This document shows positions 1-11,525 of a DNA stretch of 64,000 bases, one piece after another. The stretch spans positions 133,303 through 197,302 of the forward strand of contig VWZL01001940.1 of NCBI GenBank assembly GCA_013396915.1. Direction: 5' to 3'. The stretch comes from Stercorarius parasiticus (Eukaryota > Chordata > Aves > Charadriiformes > Stercorariidae). Under the pieces are notes generated by a model. It did no database searches. It saw only the letters and a list, made by a program, of their open reading frames with translations, and was not told where the DNA came from. Position numbers and translations under genes: made by a program. Positions within the stretch are counted from its first letter, which is position 1; every line of letters begins with the position of its first letter.

Positions 1-3000
1 ATTTCCAAGCAAAGAAAGTACCTCTCCCTTTTCTATAGCCAAAGGTGACTTTCAGGGTCGTTTGTTTTGATGAATCATGATCAGAGAGATGGATTTAAAA
101 ATGGTTCTGTTTCCTCCTCAGTTCTAAGACGCATGTCACTCATCTTTGAGAATCATTGAAATGACACTATATATGAAAGAACCAGTGAGAGAAAGATTAA
201 GCTGGTTAAAAGCTTAGTTTTTAACGGCTGTCAGAACTTTGTCCTGGTAACGCGTGGGGGCTGTCGATGCCTGGGAGAAAGGCAGGTGGCTGGGCACGTG
301 CTGCCAGGGGCTGCAGCCTGGGCAAACCCTTGCTGTCCCTCTGCAGAGGGTACCGAGCCACCGTCTGCAGCTCTTCTCCGTGCTCTGACCTGCCTAAAAC
401 ACTCCCACGCCTGAATTAGAAGAAGGATCAAATCAGCTCCAGCGCCTTTTCCCCAGGGGCTGCACATCAGCAGCGTGAGAACTGTTGGCAATACTGGCGT
501 GTCAGGGTGTGTTTTTTCATCTTGAACTAACGAACACTGAAGGAGTTAAGCATCTGAGTAAGGCTGACAACACAAAGGCTGTGAAGTTCACTCACATTTG
601 GCCAGCTTGAATGCTTGCCCAGCATTTATCGGTTTGCCGCTGCTGGTTTGCATATGTTTGTATCTGCAGTGGGAAATACCAAGTAAAGCCCGGCTTCCCA
701 GTTCTGCTATGAAATGCAGCCTCAGTCCATTACAGCAAATGGTACCAAAAACCTCCTCTCCATCTCATCTCTTTATCACTAAATGGCCAAGCACTTTCTG
801 TAAGAAACGCCTATAAGAAACCTTCTTATAGAAAAAAAGCCCACACACTTTCTACAAGAAGCACTGAGCTAAAAGGAGGTGGCAGCGGTTACAGCAGGTC
901 ATGGGCAGGAGATGCTGTGCAGGCGCTGCTCCTTGTGCCCCCCCGGCACCCGCTCCTGCCCGCTGTGGCCGACAGGACACACCAGGAGCTCAGCTCTGGC
1001 TCGGATGGCCACGGGCTGCTCCTGTGCGCCTCTGTTCTGCCCACAAATCAAGGCTTGTTACAACTCCAGCAGGCTCCTAATTCTTTTAGCAGTTAACACT
1101 TTGGGAAATGCCGAATCATTTCCCAGGCACAGACCTCAAATTCAAGTCTTGGTAAATTTAATGATTCAAGGCCAAGACTTGACGTAGATCCCAACTCATT
1201 GCTATTATTACTCATTTACTCTTCATTTACTGTTACCATCATCATCATCCTCATTATTATTATGTGGCGCTATAGTTTGTGTGTGTGGGGAAGTCTTTAG
1301 CTGCAATTATTTTTGACACAGTATATTCAGCTTACGGTTTCCAACCAGAAAAGCATCACAGCTCGCATCGCATCCTCTGCTGCCCTACACAGAGGACCTC
1401 TACCACTAGGGCAGTGGTGCTGTTGGCTGCTGGTGTGGCCGGAGAGGGACCCCAGAGGGACCATGGTGCCAATCATGGCAGGTACCCCTCAGGATGGAGC
1501 CTTTTAGGGGTGGGCAGCAAGGGTGAGGGAAACACCTGGAGCAGAGCCACGACACACAAGGACACAACTTGGACTCTGGGCACGGTGGCTTCCTCTTTTC
1601 TCGTTTTCTTCCTCAAAGGAAACAGCCTTCGCGCCACATGTTTAGGAATGACCTCATTCGCAAGGGGCAGCTCATGGTGTGCCAGAGAGCACTCGGGGGA
1701 AGATTTACTGATTACCCCTATTTTGAAATTTTTTGCTGATCTTTTTCTTGAGCTGCTTCCAGTATTAACAAGCATTTGTTTGGATTTTCAGTCCTCTCCA
1801 GCCTGCTGGCATCCTAGGATTTATGTCTCGTTTTAGTGGAAATCCCCCTCTCTCCCACAGCCTCTCAGAAATCCAAAGTTATTTAGCATACTCTGTTCCC
1901 TGCATTTGCATCAGCCTTTTCCCGGTCCCCGTGGAACTGGGGTCACCCCTGCCCACACAAGAAAATCACACCAGGCCAAACCATCTTTTGAAGCAGTAAA
2001 GCAACGCAGCCAGTCTGAGTTTAGGGTACCTCGAACTATGCGGTGACATCCAAATAAGCTGCTAATAAATCAAAGCAAAGAGTCTACCGAGATGCCGGCC
2101 CCAATCTTTGCAGGTTGGGAAGCCCTCCTAGGAGGTGGGCTTTTTCCTACCAGTTTTTGTTAGCTGGATTGGGTACTGAATGGAGACACTGTGAAGCTGG
2201 GGGCTCCCATGTGGCTCTGCCTGGGAAATCACAGTCCATAGATGAGCTGGGCCACCAACAGCCCCACCTTGAAATTGTACCATGCAGCTCAAATCCATGC
2301 TCCTGTCCGCAGACTCCTATGGGACACCCACCACGCCATGTGGTCCAGCACCATCCTGATGGTGGCCAAGCTCTGCTCCTAATGGGGTGAAAAGCTGAGG
2401 GCAAACAAAACCTATGCCTCCAGTAAAGAAGTCAAGGCAGGAGCAGAGCATTCCCAGGGGACCCGATCCATGTACCTTAGCGATGCCAGGCACCTCCATG
2501 GGGCTGGGGGTGATGGAGGACCCAAGGGACCAAGGGGGATGGCAGGGGTGGGCCAGGCACAGGGTTCCAGGGCAACTCACCTGGCATGAGATGCTTTAAA
2601 CCAGCATTAAACTATGTTATCACCTGTCTGGAGAACAGCATAGATATCGCTACGCACTGCTGCAGTCATTTTTAAATGAGAATTTGGTTTCCCCAAATTA
2701 CTGAAGCACAACTGAAAATGGTTTTGTAAACCAGCATCTCCTGCTGTTGCATCTCCTGTTGTTAGTGAGAATTTTTCAAACAGCAAGAGAGGAGAAAATT
2801 TCACATATATATTGTTATTGGGAAAAAGCAGAGAAAATGCAGTGTAATCTCGCTTCAAATCTGGGTAGTATCATTTTAAACTGCTGCCACCAAAAGAAAA
2901 ACCAGCTGCTGCTGTGTGGGATTTTGTTTTCCTATTACTATTCCCTAAACCAAATCCTGCATTCAGGCTTGGAGTTTGCAAAGTTCACTGCTGGAGCTGA

Positions 3001-4069
3001 CACTGACTGAGAAGATACACAAATTCCCTGGGAGCCAGACCTAGAGCTCCTGGACACTTTCAGCCAAAGACACCTTGAGACTCTTTGGGTTCCCAGGCCT
3101 CTTTCTACAGAGAGGGTGACTGAAGCAAACCCAAACCGGAGTTTTCCAAAGCGCTCTGCTCCCGTTTGATCGGCTCAATGGGAATTGGCAAGTCTCAAAA
3201 TCCCTCGGCGGGGGGAGGGGGGGGCAAGCAGTTTAATACTTTGGAGAATGACTGTTTCTTCAGGTTTTCTGCCCTGAACTTGGGTGTGATGGTGCGGGAC
3301 CATGGCTTCTAGATCAGCCACATGCTCCAGTCACAGAAAGCCTCCTCCTTACTTTGCAGCAGCCTCAAGAAAAAGTCCCGTATTAAACATGCTGAGGATC
3401 CTAACCCTGAGGTTGAACCTCTCATTTGTGCCCGAGGAGCTGACACAGTGGATGTGGGGTGGCTTCCCAAGGCTAGAAGGGAATTTCGACAGGCTCTTCA
3501 GTGCTCTGGGAAAAGACAGGTCCTAGGGGCACTGGGACTTCCCTAACTGGGGAAAAAAAGTCACAAAATGGCGAGCATGGCAATACAGAAATGTGCCAGC
3601 TCGGTATGGTGACCCTGGCAGCGTGCAGGGTACAAAGGCTGCCTGGGATGATAGATCCAGGCACTGAAATGGTGTTTTTCCAGCCCAGCCAGGCTGAGTG
3701 AATCATAATTCAATTATTTTCCTGTGATTTAGGAGAAAACCACTTCCTACTGAAGAGAGACAAAGAGGAGGGGGCGGGAAGCGCCACGCTGAATCTGGAT
3801 CCCAGTGCCTGATTTGGGTTTAGGATGCTTTGGTGCCCAAGACCTAAGTCCGGACTTTGGAGAAAGGGTTGGGGGGGCAGGTAACAGGAGTCACTGCTCG
3901 AAGCCTGCATTCATGCCCTGAAATGTGGGAGATGAGCCGCAGAAATCAGACCCAGCTGTCGCAATGGGATTGCCAGACACGTATTCTTGCCATCCCCAGC
4001 GCTGGGATGTGTCTGGAGCTGCCGTCCTGGCAGCAGTTCGATTTATTCTCTCTTCAGGTCATTACAAAG
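1..4069. other. Non-coding, nothing recognised
   Basis: Mixed-composition DNA with a G-rich run near 3208-3228. If the 4.3-kb island drives a minus-strand gene, this is its first intron. No exon similar to TNFAIP2 was found in it. Confidence 0.6.
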
Positions 4070-4190
4070 CGGGGCTGAAACCTGCCGCTTCGTCCGGGAA
4101 CCCGTCCTTTAGCCACCTTCCCCTTATTTTCCCCCTCTCTCAGGCACAGCGGAGCGCCGGTCCCGCTCGCTCCCCTCGCAACAAGTGAGC

Positions 4191-4230
4191 CGGGAGGGAG
4201 GCAGGGGAGCGGGAGGAGCGGGAGAGGGAC
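4191..4230 (+). promoter_or_regulatory. G-quadruplex-type G-run cluster
   Basis: Six runs of three or more G (4192, 4196, 4204, 4211, 4220 and 4226) with short loops, at the left edge of the CpG island. Structure inferred from sequence only. Confidence 0.5.
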
Positions 4231-4321
4231 ACCGGCGACAGCGGGGAGGGGAAAGCCCCGAGCTCCGCAGCAGGGAGAGGCGACACGAAGGACTTACTCT
4301 GCGGTGGCTGCCGGGCGGGCT

Positions 4322-4357
4322 GTCGGGGCTGTCGGGGCCGTCGGGGCCGTCGGGTCC
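4322..4357 (+). repeat. 9-bp tandem array GTCGGGGCY x4 in the CpG island
   Basis: Units at 4322, 4331, 4340 and 4349: GTCGGGGCT, GTCGGGGCC, GTCGGGGCC, GTCGGGTCC. It abuts the minus-strand TATA-like box. The four G-runs with 5-nt loops fit a G-quadruplex on the plus strand. Confidence 0.9.
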
Positions 4358-4463
4358 TTATTTGCGGCGGCGGACGGCGCTGGCTGCGGAGCCCCGGGGC
4401 AGGCGGGCTATAAGGGGAGGGAGCGGAGGCGGAGACCCGGCCGCGCAGGGAGCCCCGGTGACT

Positions 4464-4473
4464 GGGAAACTCC
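4464..4473 (+). promoter_or_regulatory. NF-kB consensus site GGGAAACTCC
   Basis: Exact match to GGGRNNYYCC inside the CpG island, about 100 bp upstream of the minus-strand TATA-like box. A single consensus match in GC-rich DNA can occur by chance. Confidence 0.4.
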
Positions 4474-4625
4474 GGCTGCGCCTCCCCTCCCCAAATGGAC
4501 TCCAGCCAAAGGGAAGAGAGAAATCCCCTCCGGCGGGGGAAGGGGATGGCTGGTCCTCAGTGGTAGTGGTGTTTGCCCCTCCACAGGAGTTGCGCCCCAA
4601 GCATCACCTCCTCATGGACCGGTGA

Positions 4626-7600
4626 TGGGGCACCCTGGCCTCGCTGCCCCAGGATTTTCTATATGTGGTGTGTCTGCCCCCCACTGCAGCCTTGGAAACC
4701 CACCGTTAGGGATGGAGCAGACGCCTCCAAAAGCTGCGCCTTCGGTATGATGGTTTGTGTCCCTGTCTAGGGACTGGGAGACATGGGCTTCCTTCCTCAG
4801 ACAAAGCCTCCGAACCTTGCAGAAGGGACATTTGTCTCCCTGATTTCCTAGGCACACACATCCCTGGCTGTGGAGGTGTAGTGAGCCTGTTACACTGGGG
4901 AAGCATGTGTGCTGCAACAGCAGGAGATGGCTGGAGGATGGCCAGGGGACAGCTGGGTAACAGTAATGGCTGTGGGGGGCCATTGCAGAGGGTCCGTGAA
5001 GGCTGTGCTGTCCCCTGCCTAGATGTTGAGCGTCTTCTACGTCCACATGTGTGAGATCTGGGCTGAAGCAGCTGTCCTGCAGACAGAAAATCAAAATATT
5101 GTGGTTCTGTAGAGCCTGACCTCCTCTCTCGTTTCCTGGGAAGCTCTTGTGGGGCAGGGAGGGGTCAGCCTGCAGGTCCCATTGCCTGGTTGCTGTGCCC
5201 GGGATGATTTCTGTTTTATATCTGGTAGCTGTGATCTAATACAAAACGCAAAAAAGCGGTCCAGAGACTTAAAACTGAGTGTGAACCATGAGCTTTCATG
5301 GTGCTGCTGTGCCTGTGTAGCTGCACAACTTTTGGGGGGCTATGCAGGCCCAGCATGGGGGCATCCCCCAGCAGCAGACGTGATCTGGGGCCAGTTTGTG
5401 CTGGCTGAGTGGGCACGGTGCTGGAGAGCAGATGCTTCTCCCAGACTGTGCCTTTCGGCAGGCATCCTGCCCACCGGGGCTCCTGCTTTGCTGTCTGGGA
5501 CTCTCTCCCCAAAAAGACCATGGTAGCAGGGAAAAAACCCTCCCATCCAACAATGTCTGCCAAAACAGGAAGCAGAAATGGAGGGGCCGCCCCAATGGGC
5601 AAACCCACGATCTCCGGTCTCTGGAAAACACTGATTCATCTCAGGCCAGCCTGCGGCTGAGCAGGGCGGAGGGTCCCCCTCTGAGACCACCCCAACCGGT
5701 GGCCAGAAACAGTTACTGTCATGGGACAGAAGTCCTGGGTACCACGTCAGTCTGAAATTCATTGGAAACACGAAACGGTGTGAGATTTGGCCCTGAAGTG
5801 CAGTAAATTTTCTCTGTGCTTCATCGCTTCCTCCAATGACAATGTGAAGGGGAGAGGCAAGGTTTGCGATCGGCAGCTAAAGCTGGTTTTGGGGCAGGAC
5901 TGTGCAGCTGGAGGTGCTGCATCCAACGACCCTTTGAGGAGAAGGCAAAGGGACACTGTTCCTGGAAGGCATCCTTCAGGTACCCTGAAACAAACCTGTC
6001 ACTGCACTTGGACCTCATGCTGATCATGGCATTGCTCATCTATGTATTCTGATTTCTGAGACAGGCACCTTGTATTTGCTTATACAATATTGGTTAGTGG
6101 ATATCCCGGTTATACCAGGCTGCACATTTTCTAGTGCTGGACGGGAATTTTTCTGTGCTCCATAACTACTCAGAGTGCATTGCATAGGGCTACAATCATA
6201 TTCTGTGTTTATGGCTTATGCTATCTAAGAAGCTGTCTTAAGTCTGTGATTTTGAGAAATCTGGGGTTTTACGCTTAACTTCCATAATATACGCGATGTA
6301 TTTCTCAGCTGCAACCTACACTTAAAAGCAAGAGGTACTTCAGAGATTTGTAACTTAATTTTGCAGATGCTTCCTTAAATTTGAACAGCGAACTTGCGAG
6401 GGATCGTTCACCTCGTCTGTACTGAGCATCGAAGTCTTTCTCACTGGCAGTCCTAATATCCAAATTTAGCTGGGCAGGAGCCTACAAAAGGGAGGTGTCT
6501 CTACTGAAAAAAAAGTTGTGAATCCTTTGCACTAGCCAATGAAAGATTTGTCTTACCTCTAAAAATGCAGAGACTATAAACAAGAGGTGTTGATAAGGAG
6601 ATTTTTGAAGTGAAGTTTTAATTTCCTCTTTCAGCATGCCGAAGAGCTGTTATCCTTCGTTGCCAGCTAAAAGTGTGTCAAGAAGCAGATTGTTATGAGG
6701 GTAAAGGTTTTTCTTTCTGGAATACATTAATCCAATATGCTTATTCATTGAATGGTATTTGGATTTTTATTCAAGCTTATTTTAATTACCTTTATTACCA
6801 GACAGGGGAACTATTAGTTTTCCTGTGAGATTTTCTATGAGCTTAACTCATTTGTCCTAGGTAACTCCAGCTGTGCATGTTTAGTGATAGAAAAGCAGCA
6901 GGTCTGAGTGCAGGTGTCTGGCAGCAGCCCTCTGGGTCAGCAGGTACCACCCTGTCACCTTCTGCTGGGGATTTGGAGGACAATCTCCCAGAGCTGGTGA
7001 GGCACACAAGGAGGTTGACCGAGGCGGAACTGCCTGAAGAAGAATTTAAGAGAGTCAGAAAATGCTCTTGGCATAGGATTGGACTGGAAAACCAGGGCCA
7101 GGTAATGTCCAGCAGTGTTTCCACATGGGATGGGGTGTGCAGCAACTTGGGGAGGGGGACAGGGAAGGATGCCACTGTGGTGGCTGACCTCCCTGCGGTG
7201 CTGGGGGAGGCACATGAAGGAGTGTGTGATGGGGACCGCATCTGCTGTGCCCTGAGCTGCTTGTAGCTGGTTAATTTACTCCTCCTGTGCATAGATATAC
7301 CTCTTCTAATTCTGCTTACTGTGGGATATTTTTATAGAAGTGGGGGTATCTGCAAACAGGATTAACAGAGGAGAATTTGGGGCCCTCATTAAACTGTAGG
7401 GTAAAAGACCAAGAGGTCACACCAGCCACGTCTGTCTCTCTCCAGAAGTTTATAAAGGGCTGTAAGTTTGAACTCTGAAGACTCACTCAGATCTACGGGC
7501 CAGAGCAATGACAGCTAGGTCACAAGGAGCCCCGGTTCCTCTCCCTGAGTGGAGGGACATGGCATGTCAGTAAGCTGTGGAGGAACTTGCTGGCTCAGAA

Positions 7601-9347
7601 GGCACTGTCACTGCTCAGCAGCTGAGGCAAAGCAGCTGGTAACTGGTGGGAGGTCTAGGGGAGATGGATCCAGCTCTCAAGACTGTTGTGCATTTTAACT
7701 AGGACCGCTCAGGACATAAAAAGATTGCTTGGATGATGTGCTCACCAAAATATGTTACTTCTGATTGATTAAGATGTCTTCCTCTCCGGTAATGACTGCA
7801 AGTAATGGAAGCAAGAGCTCTTTTTCTCCATCAGAGAACAGACTCTGAAGAGCTGTGATGATATACCCAAATATTGGCCTTATAGCATAGGAACAGGGTA
7901 GTTGTGAGCGGCAGGAACAGAGTATGAGAAATAGGAGGTGAGGGGACCTGAGTTCACCATGCAGATTGTGTCATGCAGTACTAACCACTCTGGGAAAGGT
8001 TCCTGTGACAGATGATGACTGCTTCATGTAAAAGACATAAATAAGTAGTAGCTGGCAAAGATGAAGGACCCAGGACTTCTCCTCCAGACAATACCGGAAA
8101 CCACTAGGATGGAGTTCTGCTTCCTCTTGCAGTTCCTCTATGTGTCAATGAACGGAGGACCTCCTATGTTGCAGCTAACTGGACTTCTTCTAAATGTCCT
8201 AGGGCCCAGCTTCAGTGAGTTAGTGAAGAGTACCTCCTGGGACACAAGTTTGAAACCTTTCAGGCTGATGGGACTATTGTTTCTAGCCAGTCTGAAACAC
8301 CTCCTGTGAGATGACAGGATATAACCTCTCATTTTTCTCTTATTTCATGAACTACTTCCCTGTCCCAACTTTGTTTTCATTTGTGCCCCACGACCCTTCA
8401 TAATTATCCATTTGCAATGAATTCTTTGTCTGTAGACATGTATTAAGTCATATGGTTAAGTACAACATCCCTTGACTTTCAAAATGGTCACAGAAACATA
8501 AAGGAATGGATTTCTGCTGTCTTTGAAGCCTACTTGTTGCCTTCTCTAAAGAACTCCTTGTGCAGGTTATGGTTTTTGGTAGGTGAGGAGCAGACTCTTT
8601 CCTCATGTCTATGATAGCTCAGCCTGAGGTTTAAGGGAACAATCAAGTTGGTTAATTCTAATAGTATCTTACTGTTCAAAAGCAACACCTAAACTCAACA
8701 CCTTAATGCCAAACAATATGGAATATTTTTTAAGCATCAAAGGACTCACCCAAACTGATGTTCTCGTATTCAAAAAAACTCTCTTCTTCCTTCAAAATCC
8801 TTTGTCCTTTCCAACATGGACCCTGTTGCCAAAGGCAAAAGCCTGCGCTTGTGCTGAGAAGATTGATCTACTCAGGCTTTGCTGAATCTAGACTTGAAAG
8901 CCAAGCAGGATGTTTAGCATCAACAGCCACTGCAGCAGTATATCTTCATCATTCTCTCGTAGTTCTGGCTCCCTTTCTCTTCCTCCCTAAATGGTGAATG
9001 CACATGTTTTTTACCCAGGTCTATTTGAGGGAGGTTGGTGCTGGGGGTTTGACCTGCAACAAAGCTGTGATTTGGTAGCTTCAAAAGTATGAGCCCCTTT
9101 TGAGAACTTTGCTACCAGTGGTACAAACCGTGGTACAAACCATGGTACTACCATGCTGGTAGTTTTGCCCTCTCCAGCTACATCTGAACAAACTAACCAT
9201 ACAGAGCTCTCCTGATTTTTGGTTTCTACTGGTATCAAAAATCCTACATGTCTGAGTAATGAACCAGGAATTCAAAACTGACAGGAATGTCCTAAATCTT
9301 CATCAAAGGAAGGGCTTGTATGCAAGCATGGTCTGCATCCCCACCCG
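4626..9347. other. Intergenic, nothing recognised
   Basis: No repeat family or coding similarity identified. The segment 6060-6850 is AT-rich. Plus-strand frames near 6877-7266 and 8061-8309 have no recognisable product. Confidence 0.6.
9118..9141 (+). repeat. Perfect 12-bp tandem duplication GTGGTACAAACC x2
   Basis: Two identical units, followed directly by CATGGTA-C-TACCATG, an inverted repeat with 7-bp arms. Confidence 0.85.
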
Positions 9348-9626
9348 GATATTTCTGCTTGAGGAGTGGTCCATAGCTGAGGTTGATGACACCTTTGCCG
9401 TGATATTTCTGGTGGAGGAGGCATCTGTCTCTGAGGCTGCTCTGGCACCCTCCCCCTGACATTTGTGGGAGGGAGGTGTGCATTTTTGAGGTTGCTCTGC
9501 CACCCTCCCCCTGACATGGAGACTGGAGGAGGGGTCCGTATCGGAGGTTCCTGGCTGGGTCCAGCTGTCCCTGACATGTACACAGAGGGCAGGAGACATG
9601 TGCTGGAAGTGAGGTCCCCTTGTCCT
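9348..9626 (+). repeat. Diverged minisatellite, five units of 54-60 bp
   Basis: Units start at 9348, 9402, 9457, 9513 and 9573, each opening GA(T/C)AT and each of the first four carrying a GGAGG-type core and GAGGTTGCT or similar. Units 2 and 3 are the closest pair (shared CACCCTCCCCCTGACAT). In translation of the minus strand the period is about 18-19 residues, but no gene is implied. Confidence 0.75.
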
Positions 9627-10325
9627 GACAGCTGGACATTCCCAGTTTGCTATCCCTGGACCTTTGGCTGAGCGGCTTCATGGGACAAACTGCTCTCCTC
9701 CATGAAATGGAGGCTGCGGTACTGTCCCTGTGTTTGGAGCTGCCTGCAGACTGACTGACGGGCATCCTCAACATCTGCTGCGCAGTGACTTAGGGAGGAA
9801 CGGTGGACGCTAAGGGAAGGGTGTAGCTTCTTCCCCTTCACCCGAAGGAAACTTGAAGCACTTTTTCCCAGTGTGGAAGTCCAGTCATCTCAGGACAACT
9901 CATTCCAGAGGAGTGGGGACTCACACTTCCTGCCATCCCGCTCCCATCGGGAAATGGAGAGCACGTTGTGGGGTCACAGCACTGGGCTCGGGTCTGGGAC
10001 GGGGCTGAGCGAGGCACTTGGAGCAAATCTGCACGAGCTCTGGGCTGGGGCTTTTGGGGGGTGTCACTTCTGCCCATACCACAGAAGTTTTGGGAAACAC
10101 TGCTGCTTTGGAGAAACCTCAGAGATCCTCTGACAGAAAAGCAGTGTTGTTTTTTTCACCCTATTTTTAAGGTCCTCCAGCACTACCCCTTAGTTCTTTA
10201 TTTTTCCCAGCTTACTCTTGCGTCTTTATATAACACTGCTTCTCTGTTTACAGCTTCCTAATGCCCTTGGTTGGGGGGGGCAGAACAAACACGCAAGGAC
10301 CAGCTCTCTGTAAAGCTAGACAAGC

Positions 10326-10326
<1 letters not shown>

Positions 10327-10364
<38 letters not shown>
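10327..10364 (+). repeat. (TG)19 microsatellite
   Basis: Uninterrupted TG dinucleotide run of 38 bp, ending in TTTGCA. Likely polymorphic. Confidence 0.97.
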
Positions 10365-10369
<5 letters not shown>

Positions 10370-10950
10370 AAGATGCAGACTGTTTTTCTCACACTGCTCC
10401 TGCATTAACAAGGGGTCACTAAAACGGGGCCACTTTTGAGTTGGGTGCCTTCGGAGGTCAGCACAGCCAGGGGCTGAGGGAAGGCACGTGGGAGCCGCCT
10501 CAGCAGCGAAGCTACAAGAAATGGTACAAGAAGCCATATCCTGGGCAGCATGGGACACCTGTGCTCTCCGCCATGTGGCTGGGTGCTCCCAGATGTGATA
10601 GCACAGCTGTGCTGCTCAGCACGGGGCTGGATTGCCCATCTCCTGGTCCCGACGCACCTGCTCTACAGCCTCAGGACTCCGATACAAATCCGAGCTGGAG
10701 ACTGGCACTTGCACTGGGCTGTCTGTAAGGCCAAGAAATCCCCAACAGCTGCCACAAAACAAACCTTGCCAGCTGAACCCTGGCACTGCCAAAACCACCC
10801 TGCAGCAGCCAGAGCTGACTCAGTCATGTCGGTGGAGCTGCTTGAATACCTGCTGCCCACGGGCATGGGAGAAATGTGCCCATCCGTATTTAAAATCTGG
10901 AGCCAGGGCATGCCTGTCCTCACTGGTGCTCGGCTCCTGGGTCTTCCCCA

Positions 10951-11525
10951 GATCACAGAATGGTAGGGGTTGGAAGGGACCTCTGGAGATCATGTAGTCC
11001 AACCCCCCTGCCAGAGCAGGGTCACCCAGAGCAGGTGGCACAGGAACGCGTCCAGGCGGGTTTTGAATGTCTCCAGAGACGGAGACTCCACCACCTCTCT
11101 GGGCAGCCTGTGCCAGTGCTCTGCCACCCTCAAAGGAAAGAAGTTCCTCCTCATGTTTAGGTGGAACTTCCTATGCTCAAGTTTGTGCCCATTACCTCTT
11201 GTCCTGTCGCTGGGCACCACTGAAAAGAGCCTGGCCCCATCCTTCTGACACCTACCCTTTAAGTATTTATAAGCGTTGACAAGATCCCCCCTCAGTCATC
11301 TTTTTCCAGACTGAAAAGACCCAAATCCCTCAGCCTTTCTTCATAAGAGAGGTGTTCCAGTCCCCTGATCATCTCGGTAGCCCTTTGCTGCACCCTCTCC
11401 AGCAGTTCCCTGTCCCTCTTGAACTGGGGAGCCCAGAACTGGACACAGTACTCCAGGTGTGGCCTCACCAAGGCAGAGTAGAGGGGGAGGATGACCTCCC
11501 TTGACCTGCTGGCCACACTCAATGC
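10951..11525 (-). mobile_element. CR1 LINE 3' fragment (minus orientation)
   Basis: The largest CR1 piece here. On the minus strand it encodes [20 protein letters not shown] and then, in another frame, [20 protein letters not shown] and [18 protein letters not shown]. The frame change between the two blocks shows it is dead. The plus-strand edge TCACAGAATGG at about 10953 is the reverse complement of the 3' tail. 5'-truncated within ORF2. Confidence 0.93.

Larger units (their letters stand above)
4070..4625. promoter_or_regulatory. CpG-island promoter, possibly of TNFAIP2 (minus strand)
   Basis: A dense CpG cluster, the strongest in the window. Plus strand: canonical GGGCTATAAGGGG (TATAAG 4409-4414). 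Minus strand: AAATAAGG (4363-4356) and a perfect donor A|GTAAGT with exon edge 4298, as for a short noncoding first exon. A kB consensus GGGAAACTCC lies at 4464-4473. In mammals TNFAIP2 follows EXOC3L4 in the same orientation and is TNF/NF-kB inducible, so a minus-strand TNFAIP2 promoter with the gene body left of the window is plausible. No TNFAIP2 coding exon was seen at 1-4297. The direction of transcription is unresolved. Confidence 0.6.

Noticed and set aside
1279..1836. 185-codon open frame, plus strand
   Set aside because: No recognisable motif and no supporting splice or promoter signals.
6877..7266. 129-codon plus-strand frame with an acidic segment
   Set aside because: Looks protein-like over a short stretch, but overlapping minus-strand frames are equally open and no homologue was recognised.
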